A DNA stretch of 53,030 nt from contig CALMIK010000007.1 in the NCBI GenBank assembly GCA_937863995.1, positions 1 to 53,030 of the forward strand, in the 5' to 3' direction. Below the pieces are notes generated by a model, which was not told the DNA's origin, ran no database searches, and was given only the letters and a program-made list of their open reading frames with translations. Source of the stretch: an uncultured Chelatococcus sp. (GTDB taxonomy: Bacteria; Pseudomonadota; Alphaproteobacteria; Rhizobiales; Beijerinckiaceae). Position 1 is the first letter of the stretch, and every line of letters starts with the position of its first letter. A program made the translations under genes and the position numbers. Positions 17,862-27,545 of the stretch are shown here, piece by piece.

Positions 17862-19682
17862 TCAGTACACGCGTGCTTTCGGCTCGATGTACTGGATCTC
17901 GTTCGACATCGTGTAGGTGTGCACCGGACGGGAATCGAGCGTCACCTTGTGGGACTGGGTATCGAGCCACGACAGGGTGTGCTTCATCCAGTTAACGTCG
18001 TCGCGGTCGGGATAGTCCTCGCGCGCGTGGGCGCCGCGGCTTTCCAGACGGTTGACGGCGCTCTCCATCGTCACCACGGCCTGGGTGATGAGGTTGTCGA
18101 ACTCGAGCGTTTCCACGAGGTCCGAGTTCCAGATCAGCGAGCGATCGGTGACGCCGACGTCCGATGCCGACGACCAAACGTCATGGATGAGCTTGACGCC
18201 CTCCGTGAGCACCTCGCCGGTGCGGAACACGGCGCAGTTCGACTGCATCGTGCGCTGCATGTCGAGGCGCAGCTTCGCCGTCGGGGTGCCGCCGGAAGCG
18301 TGACGGAAGTGATCGAGCCGCGAGAGCGAAAGCTCCGCCGAGTTCTTCGGCAGTTCGGGCTGCTTCTCGCCGGCCTTCACGATCTCGGCGGCCCGCAGGC
18401 CCGCCGCGCGGCCGAACACCACGAGATCGATGAGCGAGTTGGAGCCGAGGCGGTTGGCGCCGTGTACCGAAACGCACGCCGCTTCGCCCAGCGCCATCAG
18501 GCCGGGCACGACCGAATCGGGATCGCCGCCGCGCTTCGTCACCACCTCGCCGTGGAAGTTGGTGGGGATGCCGCCCATGTTGTAGTGCACGGTCGGCAGC
18601 ACCGGGATCGGCTCCTTGGTCACGTCGACGCCGGCGAAGATGTGCGCCGACTCGGAGATGCCCGGCAGACGCTCCGCCAGGATCGCCGGGTCGAGGTGAT
18701 CGAGGTGCAGGAAGATGTGGTCCTTGTTCTTGCCGACGCCGCGGCCTTCGCGGATCTCGATGGTCATCGACCGCGAGACGACGTCGCGCGAGGCGAGGTC
18801 CTTGGCGGAAGGCGCGTAACGCTCCATGAAGCGCTCGCCCTCGGAATTGGTGAGATAGCCGCCTTCGCCGCGCGCGCCCTCGGTGATGAGGCAGCCCGCG
18901 CCGTAGATGCCGGTCGGGTGGAACTGCACGAATTCCATGTCCTGCAGCGGCAGGCCGGCGCGCAGCACCATGGCGTTGCCGTCGCCGGTGCAGGTGTGGG
19001 CGGAGGTAGCGGAGAAGTAGGCCCGCCCGTAGCCGCCGGTGGCGAGAATGACCATCTGCGCCCGGAAGCGATGCAGGGTGCCGTCGTCGAGCTTGAGCGC
19101 CACGACGCCGCGCACACGCCCTTCGTCGTCCATGATCAGGTCGATGGCGAAATACTCGATGAAGAACTCGGTGCTGTTCTTCACGGCCTGGCCATAGAGC
19201 GTGTGCAGCATGGCATGGCCGGTACGGTCGGCCGCGGCGCAGGTGCGCTGCGCGGTGCCCTTGCCGAAGTGGGTCGTCATGCCGCCGAAGGGACGCTGGT
19301 AGATCTTGCCCTCTTCCGTGCGCGAGAAGGGCACGCCCCAGTGCTCGAGCTCATAGACGGCGGCGGGCGCGTTGCGCACGAGATATTCGATGGCGTCCTG
19401 ATCGCCCAACCAATCCGACCCCTTGACGGTGTCGTACATGTGCCACTGCCAGTTGTCCTCGCCCATGTTGCCGAGGGAAGCCGAGATGCCGCCCTGAGCC
19501 GCGACCGTGTGCGAGCGGGTGGGGAACACCTTGGTGATGCAGGCCGTGCGCAGGCCTGCCTGGGAACAGCCGACGGTGGCGCGAAGGCCCGCGCCGCCAG
19601 CGCCGACCACCACCACATCGAACGTGTGGTCGGTGATGGGGTAGGCGTTGCCGATCACGGCAGGAGAAGAGAGCGTGGCCAT
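17862..19682 (-). CDS. sdhA: Succinate dehydrogenase flavoprotein subunit
   Basis: A 606-residue catalytic subunit of complex II oxidising succinate to fumarate. The N-terminal FAD-binding fold is [24 protein letters not shown] holds the histidine that carries FAD covalently. Other family motifs are [21 protein letters not shown] and [10 protein letters not shown]. Length is typical (590-610). ATG 19682 lies two bases after the sdhD stop, so translation is probably coupled. It faces the membrane on the cytoplasmic side, bound to SdhB. Confidence 0.98.
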   Translation of the reverse strand: MATLSSPAVIGNAYPITDHTFDVVVVGAGGAGLRATVGCSQAGLRTACITKVFPTRSHTVAAQGGISASLGNMGEDNWQWHMYDTVKGSDWLGDQDAIEYLVRNAPAAVYELEHWGVPFSRTEEGKIYQRPFGGMTTHFGKGTAQRTCAAADRTGHAMLHTLYGQAVKNSTEFFIEYFAIDLIMDDEGRVRGVVALKLDDGTLHRFRAQMVILATGGYGRAYFSATSAHTCTGDGNAMVLRAGLPLQDMEFVQFHPTGIYGAGCLITEGARGEGGYLTNSEGERFMERYAPSAKDLASRDVVSRSMTIEIREGRGVGKNKDHIFLHLDHLDPAILAERLPGISESAHIFAGVDVTKEPIPVLPTVHYNMGGIPTNFHGEVVTKRGGDPDSVVPGLMALGEAACVSVHGANRLGSNSLIDLVVFGRAAGLRAAEIVKAGEKQPELPKNSAELSLSRLDHFRHASGGTPTAKLRLDMQRTMQSNCAVFRTGEVLTEGVKLIHDVWSSASDVGVTDRSLIWNSDLVETLEFDNLITQAVVTMESAVNRLESRGAHAREDYPDRDDVNWMKHTLSWLDTQSHKVTLDSRPVHTYTMSNEIQYIEPKARVY

Positions 19683-19684
19683 CT

Positions 19685-20080
19685 TTACACCCCGAACGAA
19701 ATCTTGAGAACGGCGAACACCGCCGCAACCGCCACCACAGCCGCGAACAGGATGTTGGCGATCACAGCCAGAACCTTGAGTCCTTCGTGGTGGATGTAGT
19801 CCTCGATGACGACCTGCGCCCCGAGCTTGCCGTGGATCGCGCCGGTGACGATGAACAGCAGCAGGAGGATCGCCGTCAGCGGGTGAGACACCAGCGCCCG
19901 CGCACCCTCGTAATCGCGCGTCGAGGCGCAGATCACGATGGCGACGAACGCCAAGGCCAGCGGCACGAGCGCCACGGCGGTGAGGCGCTGACGCCAGAAA
20001 TGCTCCGTGCCGGACCTGGCGGAACCGAGGCCGCGAACGCCCTTCACAGGCGTGCGGATGGAGAAGTGAAACTGACCCAT
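19685..20080 (-). CDS. sdhD: Succinate dehydrogenase membrane anchor subunit
   Basis: A 131-residue inner-membrane subunit. Three hydrophobic segments follow a short polar N-terminus with the family segment [18 protein letters not shown], and [18 protein letters not shown] lies before the last helix, supplying haem and quinone-site residues. It pairs with SdhC to anchor SdhAB and reduce ubiquinone. ATG 20080 has GGAGGAG upstream. Spacing to sdhC is 16 bases and to sdhA two. Confidence 0.95.
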   Translation of the reverse strand: MGQFHFSIRTPVKGVRGLGSARSGTEHFWRQRLTAVALVPLALAFVAIVICASTRDYEGARALVSHPLTAILLLLFIVTGAIHGKLGAQVVIEDYIHHEGLKVLAVIANILFAAVVAVAAVFAVLKISFGV

Positions 20081-20096
20081 ATCATTCTCCTCCGGT

Positions 20097-20504
20097 TCAG
20101 CCGACGCTCAGGCCGATGACCCACACCAGCACGGTGAGGACGAGGGACACGATCAGCGTGGCCCGCGCCAGCGCGAAACGCGCCTTCTGGTCGAAGCCGT
20201 AGCCGAAATCCCAGATGAAGTGCCGGATGCCGCCGGCCATGTGGTGGAACAGCGCCCACGTGTAGCCGAACAGCACGACACGGCCGACGACCGACCCGAA
20301 GAGGTCCTGGGCGACGGCGAATGCGCGCGGACCCACGGCGAGGGAGACGAGCCAATAGGCCAGCAGCAGCGTGCCCGCATAAAGCGCGGCGCCGGTGGCG
20401 CGATGGATCACCGACATGGCCATCGTCCATGTCAGGCTGTAAATCTGCAGGTGAGGCGACAGCGGGCGTTCCGCTGCTCGCGCGGGGGCTTTCGCCTCGG
20501 CCAT
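20097..20504 (-). CDS. sdhC: Succinate dehydrogenase cytochrome b556 subunit
   Basis: A 135-residue subunit with three membrane segments. RPLSPHLQIYSLTWTMAMSV is the classic N-terminal signature, with SVIHRATG holding quinone-site residues, and LFHHMAGGIRHFIWD contains a haem-ligand histidine. I start at ATG 20504, where GGAGGAG lies upstream and homology begins; the frame is open for 37 more codons without similarity. It heads the sdh operon, so the promoter should lie in 20505-20842. Confidence 0.95.
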   Translation of the reverse strand: MAEAKAPARAAERPLSPHLQIYSLTWTMAMSVIHRATGAALYAGTLLLAYWLVSLAVGPRAFAVAQDLFGSVVGRVVLFGYTWALFHHMAGGIRHFIWDFGYGFDQKARFALARATLIVSLVLTVLVWVIGLSVG

Positions 20505-20842
20505 GATCCTGGTCTCCTCCTTGGGTCCGCCGTGCCTGCGAGCGCCAACTCCCGGGCGGAGCAGGCGAAACAGGTTGGCGCGAACTCGATAGTCTAGAGC
20601 TAGTCGAAGTTGCAATGCTTCGTATCCAATCCGTAGCAGGTTAGCAACGGAATGCAGTGAATCGCCGGTGACAAATTTTGCGAGTTGTCATCCGCCATCA
20701 GTGCTCGCCGGGCGGGATAACGCGGCCGCAAGGGCAAGGACAGGCGGCTGAAGGATAAGGGCGCGCAAGTCCGGAGCGCACGCGCAAGTGCGGAAAAGTC
20801 TTGTCGTATCTCGAAAAAACCCGGAGCCGTAGGCGTGCCGTG
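20505..20842. other. Intergenic region upstream of sdhC
   Basis: This 338-base stretch must hold the sdh promoter. I see only the sdhC ribosome site, a modest dip in GC at about 20580-20700 and frames too odd to be genes. No riboswitch-like fold or confident promoter hexamer stands out. Confidence 0.5.
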
Positions 20843-21190
20843 TCAGGAGTTTTTGCCACCTGCGCCGGCTGCGGCCGCGAGCGCGCCGGCGATGTCCGCG
20901 CCGTCTCCCGTCAGCCGCACGATCTTGATGCGCGACGTGTGCCCCGACACGATCACGGCCGCGGAGGCGGGCACGCCGGCGCATTTCGCGAGTAGTTTCA
21001 GCAGCGCGGCGTTGGCAGCGCCGTCCTCGGGCGCGTTGCAGACACGGGCGAGCAGCACCTTGCGCCCATCGGACATCTCCGATGGGCCGTCGATGGAATT
21101 GCGTCCGCCCCTCGGCGTCAGCCGCACCGTCACGGTGGCTCCGCCGTCGACGATACGCCAGGGAAGCGTGCTGTCATCGGCTGCGTGCAT
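20843..21190 (-). CDS. DUF167 (YggU-family) protein
   Basis: A 115-residue small protein of the DUF167 family, whose function is not established. Recognisable parts are VRLTPRGGRNSIDGP, LLARVCNAPEDGAANAALLKLLA and VIVSGHTSRIKIVRLTG. ATG 21190 begins MHAADDST. It lies 36 bases downstream of a YggT-family gene on the same strand, a very common pairing in proteobacteria, so the two are probably co-transcribed. The C-terminal Ala/Gly tail is variable. Confidence 0.9.
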   Translation of the reverse strand: MHAADDSTLPWRIVDGGATVTVRLTPRGGRNSIDGPSEMSDGRKVLLARVCNAPEDGAANAALLKLLAKCAGVPASAAVIVSGHTSRIKIVRLTGDGADIAGALAAAAGAGGKNS

Positions 21191-21226
21191 CGGGGTGCGT
21201 TTCCGAAAATGCGGAACGAGAGCGAA

Positions 21227-21517
21227 TCAGGGCAGCGCGGGGCGCAGATAGCGCTCGATGAAGCTCTGCAGGAAAAAGACGAGCAGCAGCAGAATCACCG
21301 GCGAGACATCGATGCCGCCGAGATTGGGCAACAGGTTGCGGATGGGCCGCAGCAGCGGCTCGGTCGCCTGATAGAGAAAGTTGACGACGGCGTGGACGAA
21401 GCTGTTGCGGGTGTTCACGACATCGAAGGCGATCAGCCAGCTGAAGATGGCGCTGGCGATAATGACGTATGTGTAAAGGTTCAGCACGAGCTGAACCACG
21501 TCGAGCACCGATTGCAT
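21227..21517 (-). CDS. YggT-family membrane protein
   Basis: A 96-residue inner-membrane protein with two hydrophobic segments (about 5-28 and 70-90). The middle segment [27 protein letters not shown] is the YggT signature. The family has been linked to osmotic or potassium homeostasis and to cell division in some bacteria; nothing here decides between these. ATG 21517 begins [12 protein letters not shown]. It precedes the DUF167 gene in a likely operon and diverges from tRNA-Ala. Confidence 0.9.
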   Translation of the reverse strand: MQSVLDVVQLVLNLYTYVIIASAIFSWLIAFDVVNTRNSFVHAVVNFLYQATEPLLRPIRNLLPNLGGIDVSPVILLLLVFFLQSFIERYLRPALP

Positions 21518-21674
21518 GTCGTCTCCTGAAGCCGCAAGGACAGAAGGGAAGGGGTTTGGTTGGACCTTATATAACTATCATCGCGTGCAAGAGCCAGAGC
21601 AGAAGCAACCGCAGCATGCACTGGCCACGAAATCGCGCGGATGCAGATTCACGCGGATGACGATGGAGAGGCGA

Positions 21675-21703
21675 TTGACAGCGGGCGAACTGGATCATAC
21701 AAC
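21675..21703 (+). promoter_or_regulatory. Sigma-70-type promoter of tRNA-Ala
   Basis: TTGACA (21675-21680), a 17-base spacer and TACAAC (21698-21703) end 11 bases before the tRNA. The -35 is a perfect consensus and the spacing is ideal, as expected of a strong stable-RNA promoter. Confidence 0.8.
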
Positions 21704-21714
21704 GCCGATCCATT

Positions 21715-21790
21715 GGGGCTGTAGCTCAGTTGGGAGAGCGCTGCAATCGCACTGCAGAGGTCGTGAGTTCGAATCTCATCAGCTCCACCA
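21715..21790 (+). tRNA. tRNA-Ala (anticodon CGC)
   Basis: A 76-base cloverleaf with encoded CCA. The acceptor GGGGCTG pairs with CAGCTCC (one G-U), the D arm is GCTC..GAGC, and the anticodon stem CTGCA/TGCAG encloses ATCGCAC, giving anticodon CGC. The T arm is GTGAG-TTCGAAT-CTCAT. It reads GCG, a frequent Ala codon in this GC-rich genome. Confidence 0.95.
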
Positions 21791-22074
21791 GATCACCCGC
21801 GTTGCGCGTGGGCTTTGATCGACCGGTTAGCATAAGCCGGATATTTGCGCAGTTGGCGGGGAAGTTCTTTACGCCGACCACACGCTATGCGCGCCGCCGT
21901 CCCGTTTTTCTGTCTTCGCTCCGTCTCTGTCAGACAGCTTTCGCTATCGCCTCTACTGTACTCGTCGATCGCCGTGACGTGCCCGGCTGTCGGATGAGTG
22001 GGCATGGCGGCTGATTCGGCCTGTTGGCTGACCGGGGCTTCTGGCCGCGTGGAGCGGCGCGGGTCTTGTGATTT

Positions 22075-22752
22075 TTAGCTCAAGCCGCCCAGCACGTTGA
22101 TCGTGAAGGCAATGATGCCGAGGTTGAAGACAAAAGCGGCGATGCAGTGAAGCGTCACGACAAGGCGAACGTGGGAAGCGGTGACTTCCACGTCGGATGT
22201 CTGGAATGTCATGCCGAGGCAAAAGGCAAAATAGGCGAAATCTATGTAGTTCGGCTCTTTCGTGCCCGGGAACGTCAGGCCGCCCCGGTCGGCCCCGTTG
22301 TCGATCTCGCTGTAAAAGATATGCGCGTAATGCAACGTGTAGATCGTATTGCTGAAGGCCCACGACAACATCAGCGTCGTCACGATGAAGGCAAGGGCCA
22401 GAAAGGCGCGCTCGCCGCCCTGCGATAGAATACTCGCGACCGAAACAAGGATAACGGCCGTCACCAGACCGGTCAAAGCCAGCAGGACGGCGCGATTGGC
22501 GTCGTTGAGCTTCGCCGCCGCCCGCATCTCGTCCGGCGCGTTGTCGAGCAGCGGTATGCACGACAAAAGAAAGACCGCCGCGGCGAGGTCGAAACCGACC
22601 ATGAACCCGACCCGCCATCCGAGAACCGGGATGGCCACTGCCCCCGACAGAATCAGGATAACGGCAAATACGATGAAGCGCGCGGGCGCGACGACGTTGC
22701 CGATGCGGGTCCGTGAGGGGTGGGGGTTCCTGCCGGTCTGGCCATGCTTCAT
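22075..22752 (-). CDS. DUF1345 integral membrane protein
   Basis: A 225-residue inner-membrane protein of unknown function with five or six hydrophobic segments. Family hallmarks are YTLHYAHIFYSEID, GGLTFPGTKEPNYIDFAYFA and FCLGMTFQTSDVEV, followed by a last helix FVFNLGIIAFTINVLGGLS. I start at ATG 22752 (MKHGQTGR), which has GAGGGA six bases upstream; the longer frame to 22827 is not supported. It stands alone, separated from the CoA-transferase genes by a strong hairpin. Confidence 0.85.
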   Translation of the reverse strand: MKHGQTGRNPHPSRTRIGNVVAPARFIVFAVILILSGAVAIPVLGWRVGFMVGFDLAAAVFLLSCIPLLDNAPDEMRAAAKLNDANRAVLLALTGLVTAVILVSVASILSQGGERAFLALAFIVTTLMLSWAFSNTIYTLHYAHIFYSEIDNGADRGGLTFPGTKEPNYIDFAYFAFCLGMTFQTSDVEVTASHVRLVVTLHCIAAFVFNLGIIAFTINVLGGLS

Positions 22753-22850
22753 GCTATGTCCCTCGGGAACCGCTACGGCCGGATGCTCGCATATAAAGGC
22801 GCAAGGTGTTCGGATATCGGGGCGCACTAATCGGCGCCGGGGCCGTCATG

Positions 22851-22878
22851 CGGGCGGGAGCCTTTGGGCTCCCGCCCG
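22851..22878 (-). terminator. 12-bp hairpin after the CoA-transferase operon
   Basis: CGGGCGGGAGCC, a four-base loop and GGCTCCCGCCCG, eight bases beyond the scoB stop. The stem is perfect. The T-rich tract (ATGTTTTT) lies on the plus-strand side only, so termination of the minus-strand genes is inferred from stem strength and position. Confidence 0.6.
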
Positions 22879-22885
22879 ATGTTTT

Positions 22886-23530
22886 TCATGCCGCGAGGTT
22901 CTGCGCCACCTCGAATGAAGCGGCGGTGCCGGCCTTCACTTCGTCGAGCGTCACGCCGTCGGCGAGCTCGATCAGCTTGAGGCCGTTCTTGTCTACCTCG
23001 AAGACGGCGAGGTCGGTGATGATGAGGTCGACGACGCCCTTGCCCGTGAGCGGCAGGTCGCACTCTTCCAGAATCTTCGGCTCGCCCTTCGCGGTGTGCT
23101 CCATCACCACGACGACGCGCTTGACGCCGGCGACGAGGTCCATCGCTCCGCCCATGCCCTTGACCATCTTGCCCGGGATCATCCAGTTGGCGAGATCGCC
23201 CGTGCGCGACACCTGCATGGCGCCCAGGATGGACAGATCGATGTGACCGCCGCGGATCATGGCAAAGCTTGCTGCCGAGCTGAAGAAGCTCGAATGGGGC
23301 AGGGCCGTGATCGTCTGCTTGCCGGCGTTGATGAGGTCGGGGTCTTCCTCGCCCTCGAAGGGGAACGGGCCCATGCCGAGCATGCCGTTCTCGCTCTGCA
23401 GGGTGACGGTGACGCCGTCGGGGATGTAGTTGGCGACGAGCGTCGGAATGCCGATGCCGAGGTTGACGTAAAAGCCGTCCTCGAGTTCGCGCGCGGCGCG
23501 GGCCGCCATTTGGTCACGTGTCCAGGCCAT
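22886..23530 (-). CDS. scoB: 3-oxoacid CoA-transferase, subunit B
   Basis: A 214-residue beta subunit of a class I CoA-transferase moving CoA from succinyl-CoA to acetoacetate or another 3-oxoacid. [17 protein letters not shown] and [14 protein letters not shown] are signatures; the Glu in SENG is the catalytic nucleophile that forms the enzyme-CoA thioester. The C-terminal part has [19 protein letters not shown]. It follows subunit A after 11 bases. Substrate choice (acetoacetate or 3-oxoadipate) cannot be settled from sequence; no aromatic-degradation or polyhydroxybutyrate genes lie nearby. Confidence 0.92.
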   Translation of the reverse strand: MAWTRDQMAARAARELEDGFYVNLGIGIPTLVANYIPDGVTVTLQSENGMLGMGPFPFEGEEDPDLINAGKQTITALPHSSFFSSAASFAMIRGGHIDLSILGAMQVSRTGDLANWMIPGKMVKGMGGAMDLVAGVKRVVVVMEHTAKGEPKILEECDLPLTGKGVVDLIITDLAVFEVDKNGLKLIELADGVTLDEVKAGTAASFEVAQNLAA

Positions 23531-23541
23531 ATCGCTCTCCC

Positions 23542-24252
23542 TCAGGCTGCGCGCGGGCGCGTCGTGCGCTGCTCGATGCGCTTTTCGTAGTTGGTGCCGT
23601 GAACGATGCGCGACACGAAGATCCCAGGCGTGTGGACGGCATCGGGATCGATACCGCCGACATCGACGAGTTCCTCGACCTCCACCAGGGTCACGGTGGC
23701 CGCGGTCGCCATTTCCGGGTTGAAGTTGCGGGCGGTCTTGGCAAAAATCAGGTTGCCCTCGGTGTCGGCCTTCCAGGCCTTGACGATGGCGAGATCCGCC
23801 TTCAGCGCGCGTTCCATGACGTAGGTCTCGCCGTCGAACTCGCGCACTTCCTTGCCTTCGGCCACCAGCGTGCCGACGCCGGTCTTGGTGAAGAAGGCGG
23901 GAATGCCGGCGCCGCCGGCGCGGATGCGCTCGGCAAGCGTGCCCTGCGGGTTGAACTCCAGCTCGAGCTTGCCCGAAAGGTATTGTTCGGCAAAGAGCTT
24001 GTTCTCGCCGACATAGGACGAGATCATCTTGCGGATCTGGCCGCGCTCCAGCAGCTTGCCGAGGCCTGCGCCGTCGATGCCGCAGTTGTTGGAGATGACG
24101 GTGAGATCCTTGACGCCGCTCGCAGCGATGGCGTCAATGAATTTTTCGGGAATGCCGCAGAGTCCGAACCCTCCGGCCATGATGGTGATGCCGTCGCGCA
24201 GCAGCCCGTCGAGAGCGGCGTGCGCGTCAGGATAAACCTTGTTGATTGCCAT
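23542..24252 (-). CDS. scoA: 3-oxoacid CoA-transferase, subunit A
   Basis: A 236-residue alpha subunit. [19 protein letters not shown] near the N-terminus is the CoA-binding glycine-rich motif, followed by [18 protein letters not shown] and [28 protein letters not shown] 24252 has GGGAG eight bases upstream; the frame opens nine codons earlier without support. It forms an operon with subunit B and together they make the heterotetrameric enzyme used in ketone-body or 3-oxoacid use. Confidence 0.92.
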   Translation of the reverse strand: MAINKVYPDAHAALDGLLRDGITIMAGGFGLCGIPEKFIDAIAASGVKDLTVISNNCGIDGAGLGKLLERGQIRKMISSYVGENKLFAEQYLSGKLELEFNPQGTLAERIRAGGAGIPAFFTKTGVGTLVAEGKEVREFDGETYVMERALKADLAIVKAWKADTEGNLIFAKTARNFNPEMATAATVTLVEVEELVDVGGIDPDAVHTPGIFVSRIVHGTNYEKRIEQRTTRPRAA

Positions 24253-24492
24253 AAGCGTTTCTCCCACGAATGGACGCACTTTCCAACCACGGCGCTAAAA
24301 ATGCAAGCGCCGGACGCTGCCGATCCTCTATCCGCGCCCCCAGCCGCGCAGGCATGTGGAGAGCGCCGCAAGGGGCTGGACTTTCTGTGCCTGCCTGTGG
24401 CAATAAGGCAATCTGCTGACCTAATCCGGCTCTGTCGGGCGCCTGCGGGCAATCGGGCGGCAACCTGTCCGGCTGCGGGCAGGCGATGATGG

Positions 24493-24577
24493 GCGGGTGT
24501 GGTGGAACTGGTAGACGCGCCGGACTCAAAATCCGGTTCCGAAAGGAGTGTCGGTTCGATTCCGACCACCCGCACCA
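24493..24577 (+). tRNA. tRNA-Leu (anticodon CAA)
   Basis: An 85-base class II tRNA with encoded CCA. The acceptor GCGGGTG pairs with CACCCGC, the anticodon stem CCGGA/TCCGG encloses CTCAAAA (anticodon CAA), a long variable arm follows, and the T arm holds TTCGATT. It reads UUG. Confidence 0.95.
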
Positions 24578-24630
24578 CTTCTTTAATTTCAGCAATTCAG
24601 CGGCATTTGCTCCGGGTCGATGGCCCGGCG

Positions 24631-24666
24631 GCATTTTCGCGTTTCAATGAAGCGTCCGGGTGCTTT
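24631..24666. repeat. Palindromic intergenic repeat, copy B
   Basis: Aligns without gaps to copy A at 2786-2821 with 27 of 36 bases identical (GCATTT, CGCGTTTC and TGCTTT conserved). It lies just after tRNA-Leu and before a small secreted-protein gene. Confidence 0.5.
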
Positions 24667-24735
24667 ATCGTCCCCCGGAACATGCCGGGTGCGTCGGTGG
24701 CCGGACGTGTCGATGATGCGAGAGGAGCAAGCCTG

Positions 24736-25038
24736 ATGAAGTTCGCCGCTATTTTTCTGCCGATCCTCCTTGCCTCCGCGCCCGCGAGCGCCGCCCTTTC
24801 CGGCTTTTACGACAGCGCCGAGCAGATCACGGCAATCATTTCCAGTTCTGACGTGGCGGATGCAGCAAGGCAGTTGCCCATCGAGGCCGTCACGCGCACG
24901 GCCACGCGCGATGACGGCGTTCAGGAATGGACTGTGAAGACGCACGGGTGCGCGCTCAAGGTTTACCTCAAGCCGGTGCCGCCGTCCGGCCCCGGCAAGA
25001 CGACTTACCGCCTCGACGTGCCCGGAAAATGCGACTGA
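24736..25038 (+). CDS. Small secreted protein, function unknown
   Basis: A 100-residue protein with a clear signal peptide (MKFAAIFLPILLASAPASAA, cleavage expected near residue 20), leaving about 80 residues for the periplasm. The mature part has two cysteines (HGCALKVYLKP and PGKCD at the extreme C-terminus) that could form a disulfide. I do not recognise the family. ATG 24736 has GAGGA nine bases upstream. It is followed after 41 bases by a secreted hydrolase on the same strand, so the two may be co-transcribed. Confidence 0.7.
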   Translation: MKFAAIFLPILLASAPASAALSGFYDSAEQITAIISSSDVADAARQLPIEAVTRTATRDDGVQEWTVKTHGCALKVYLKPVPPSGPGKTTYRLDVPGKCD

Positions 25039-25079
25039 CGGCGTAACCTGTCGCGCGTTCTCTCTCCGAGAGTTGTTTC

Positions 25080-25868
25080 ATGAAGCTTTTCGCGATCCTG
25101 CTTCTATATGCTGGCGTCGTCACAGTGCCCGTGAGCGCTTATGCGGACGCGCGCGGGCGCGAATGCGTCGTGCTGTTGCATGGGCTCGCGCGCACGGAGG
25201 CTTCGTTCGTGCTGATGGAGGAGGCTCTGCGGGCCTTCGATTATGCGGTCGTCAACAAGGGGTATCCGTCGACCGACGAATCGATCGAGGATCTGCTCGC
25301 CCATGTCGGACAATCGGTCGACGCCTGTGGCGACGCGCCCACGGTGCACTTCGTCACCCATTCCATGGGCGCCATTCTGGTGCGTGGGTGGCTTGCCGAC
25401 CGCCCTCATGTGACGACCGGTGCGGCGGCGGGCGCGGCGCTGCGGGGCCGGCTGGGGCGGGTGGTGATGCTCGCGCCTCCGAATCACGGCTCTGAACTGG
25501 TCGACGCGCTCGGCGATCTGTCGTTGTTCGGCATGCTGAACGGACCCGCGGGCCTGCAACTCGGCACCGGGCCCGACAGCGTTCCCAACCGGCTCGGCCC
25601 GGCGAATTTCGAGGTGGGCGTCATTGCCGGCGACGTGTCGCTGAACCCGCTGACGTCCGCGTTTTTCGACGGCCCGAACGACGGAAAAGTCTCCGTGGAA
25701 AGCACGCGGCTCGACGGGATGCGCGACCATATCGTGCTGCGCACGAGCCACACCTTCATCATGAACAACCCCCTCGCCATCGCCCAGACGCTGACGTTCC
25801 TGCGCGACGGCCGCTTCGACCACGGACTGACGCTGCGCGAGGCCTTCGGCCGCCTGCTGCGCCGTTGA
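25080..25868 (+). CDS. Secreted alpha/beta hydrolase (lipase-like)
   Basis: A 262-residue protein with a signal peptide ([20 protein letters not shown]) and an alpha/beta-hydrolase fold. [14 protein letters not shown] supplies the oxyanion-hole [16 protein letters not shown] has the nucleophile elbow with THSMG in place of GHSMG, and RTSHTFIM contains the likely catalytic histidine. An acid residue probably lies in the [11 protein letters not shown] loop. Relatives are annotated as triacylglycerol lipases or PGAP1-like hydrolases; the real substrate is unknown. It converges with a membrane hydrolase gene 24 bases away. Confidence 0.82.
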   Translation: MKLFAILLLYAGVVTVPVSAYADARGRECVVLLHGLARTEASFVLMEEALRAFDYAVVNKGYPSTDESIEDLLAHVGQSVDACGDAPTVHFVTHSMGAILVRGWLADRPHVTTGAAAGAALRGRLGRVVMLAPPNHGSELVDALGDLSLFGMLNGPAGLQLGTGPDSVPNRLGPANFEVGVIAGDVSLNPLTSAFFDGPNDGKVSVESTRLDGMRDHIVLRTSHTFIMNNPLAIAQTLTFLRDGRFDHGLTLREAFGRLLRR

Positions 25869-25892
25869 GCCCGAGCCGAAAGAGCGCGTCCG

Positions 25893-27545
25893 TCACGGGG
25901 CGGGCGGTGCCAGATGTTGCTTCAGCCGCTCGATTTCGCCGCGTGTCCATCCCCGGTCCCCGACGAGCGACGCCCATGCCTCGATGTAATGCGCCGGCGC
26001 GTAGACGTGGCCGTAGCCAATCGGCGTCGTGGTGGCCATGGCCATGTCCAGCGCCAGTTGCAGCATGGTGATGACGGGATACCACGCAAGCTCCGGCGAC
26101 ACGTCCGGCCCGCGCGGCGCATCCATCCATGCGGGACGGCGATAGAGGTCGCGGTAGTCGAAGAAGGTGATCGCGTCGCTGGCGTATTGCAGATAGACGA
26201 TCCGCATCGGGCCCCATGCCGTGCCGGTGCCGGGCGCTACGCCGTGCTGGTTCATGAAGCGCACGAACGAGCCGTCGCGGAACAGTGGCAGCCAGGCGGG
26301 CGAGCCGGGGTTGCGACTGTCCGTGATCCGGCGCCAGATCTCGCTCTCGAACGGCGGGCCGCTCCATAGCGCGCCGTTGACGGGGTCGTCGATCATCTCG
26401 AAAAGCGCGGCGGAGCGCTCCGAGTTCAGCGCGCCGAGACTGAGGCCATATAGATAGAGCTCGGGACGCCGGTCGCGGGGCAGGGAGCGCCAGTGCTCAT
26501 AGACCGCGACGAAGAGTGCGCGCGCGCTGTCGAGGCCGTAGTCGGGCTGGACGAGCAGCGACAGCGGGCTGTTGAGATAGGAATATTGCATCGCGACGCT
26601 GGCGACGTCGCCATGCAGCAGATATTCGAGGCCGTCGATGGCGGCGGGATCGACCCAGCCGGTGCCGGTCGGCGTGATCACCACCAGCGCGGCGCGGTCG
26701 AAAGCGCCCACGCGTTTCATTTCCGCAAGGGCGATCTGCGCCCGTTCCGTCGCGGTTTCCGCCGCCCGCATGCCGACGTAGATGCGGATGGGTTCCCGCG
26801 CCTGCCCGTCGGTGAACGCGCCGATGTCGCTTGTCTGCGGCCCGGCTCCGACGAAAGCGCGGCCCATCCGCCCGAGCGCCTCCCAGCCCAGCAGCGATTG
26901 CGCGCTGCCCGTGCGCAAGGCCGATGCGGGCGGGGCGATTGTCGGTTCGATGAAGGCATCGAGCTGCTCGAAAGAGCTGTCGAGCGCCTGAAGCACCGCG
27001 CGTCCCAGCAGGTTGCTGCCCAGCCCCCACGCCAGCAGCACCGCGAAGGCGACGCCGATGACGTTGGCCACGCGCCGCGGCACCACGCGGCCAATGCGCC
27101 TCGACACGAGGCGGGAAACAAGCCTGAAAAGGCGCGCCAGCACCAGCACGGCGAGGAAGGTCACCAGCGCTATGGCGCTGACGCGGAAGGGGTGGCCGGT
27201 GGCCAGCGGATCGAGCCCCATGAGGCTTCGGATGGTGTTTTGCCAATCAGCTGTGCGCGCCAGGAAGGCGATCGCCGTGCCGACACAGGCAGCCAGCACG
27301 AGCCAGGTCAGCGGATGCGACACGCGCGGGCCGGGGCGCGGCAGTTCCATGTATCGCCACAGCCAGTTCAATAACACGCCGATGCCGTATCCCGCCGCGA
27401 AGCCGAATCCCGACAGGACGCCCTGCGTCACGAATGTGCGCGGGATGAGCGTCGGCGTCAGGGCCATCGTGAAGAACAGGGTTCCCAGAATCAGCCCCGG
27501 TGCTGAAAGCGAGCCCCAGAATCTGGCCAACAAATTGAATTTCAT
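25893..27545 (-). CDS. Membrane protein with C-terminal alpha/beta-hydrolase domain (Abhydrolase_9 type)
   Basis: A 550-residue inner-membrane protein. The N-terminal third has about five hydrophobic segments (roughly 10-33, 40-62, 80-100, 122-142, 162-182). The rest is a hydrolase domain with LYLYGLSLGALNSE as the nucleophile elbow (GLSLG) and DAITFFDYRDLYRRPAW near the end, both typical of the Abhydrolase_9 family. Its substrate is unknown. I start at ATG 27545 (MKFNLLARFWGSL), where the homology begins; the ribosome site is weak (AAGAAAG). Its promoter would lie toward the AT-rich region shared with the divergent autotransporter gene. Confidence 0.82.
   Translation of the reverse strand: MKFNLLARFWGSLSAPGLILGTLFFTMALTPTLIPRTFVTQGVLSGFGFAAGYGIGVLLNWLWRYMELPRPGPRVSHPLTWLVLAACVGTAIAFLARTADWQNTIRSLMGLDPLATGHPFRVSAIALVTFLAVLVLARLFRLVSRLVSRRIGRVVPRRVANVIGVAFAVLLAWGLGSNLLGRAVLQALDSSFEQLDAFIEPTIAPPASALRTGSAQSLLGWEALGRMGRAFVGAGPQTSDIGAFTDGQAREPIRIYVGMRAAETATERAQIALAEMKRVGAFDRAALVVITPTGTGWVDPAAIDGLEYLLHGDVASVAMQYSYLNSPLSLLVQPDYGLDSARALFVAVYEHWRSLPRDRRPELYLYGLSLGALNSERSAALFEMIDDPVNGALWSGPPFESEIWRRITDSRNPGSPAWLPLFRDGSFVRFMNQHGVAPGTGTAWGPMRIVYLQYASDAITFFDYRDLYRRPAWMDAPRGPDVSPELAWYPVITMLQLALDMAMATTTPIGYGHVYAPAHYIEAWASLVGDRGWTRGEIERLKQHLAPPAP

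Noticed and set aside
17703..19799. 698-codon open frame opposite sdhA
   Set aside because: sdhA is certain on the other strand, and the antisense translation shows only compositional bias.
24499..24735. Protein beginning MVELVDAPDSKSGS
   Set aside because: This is the translation of tRNA-Leu, a known annotation artefact.
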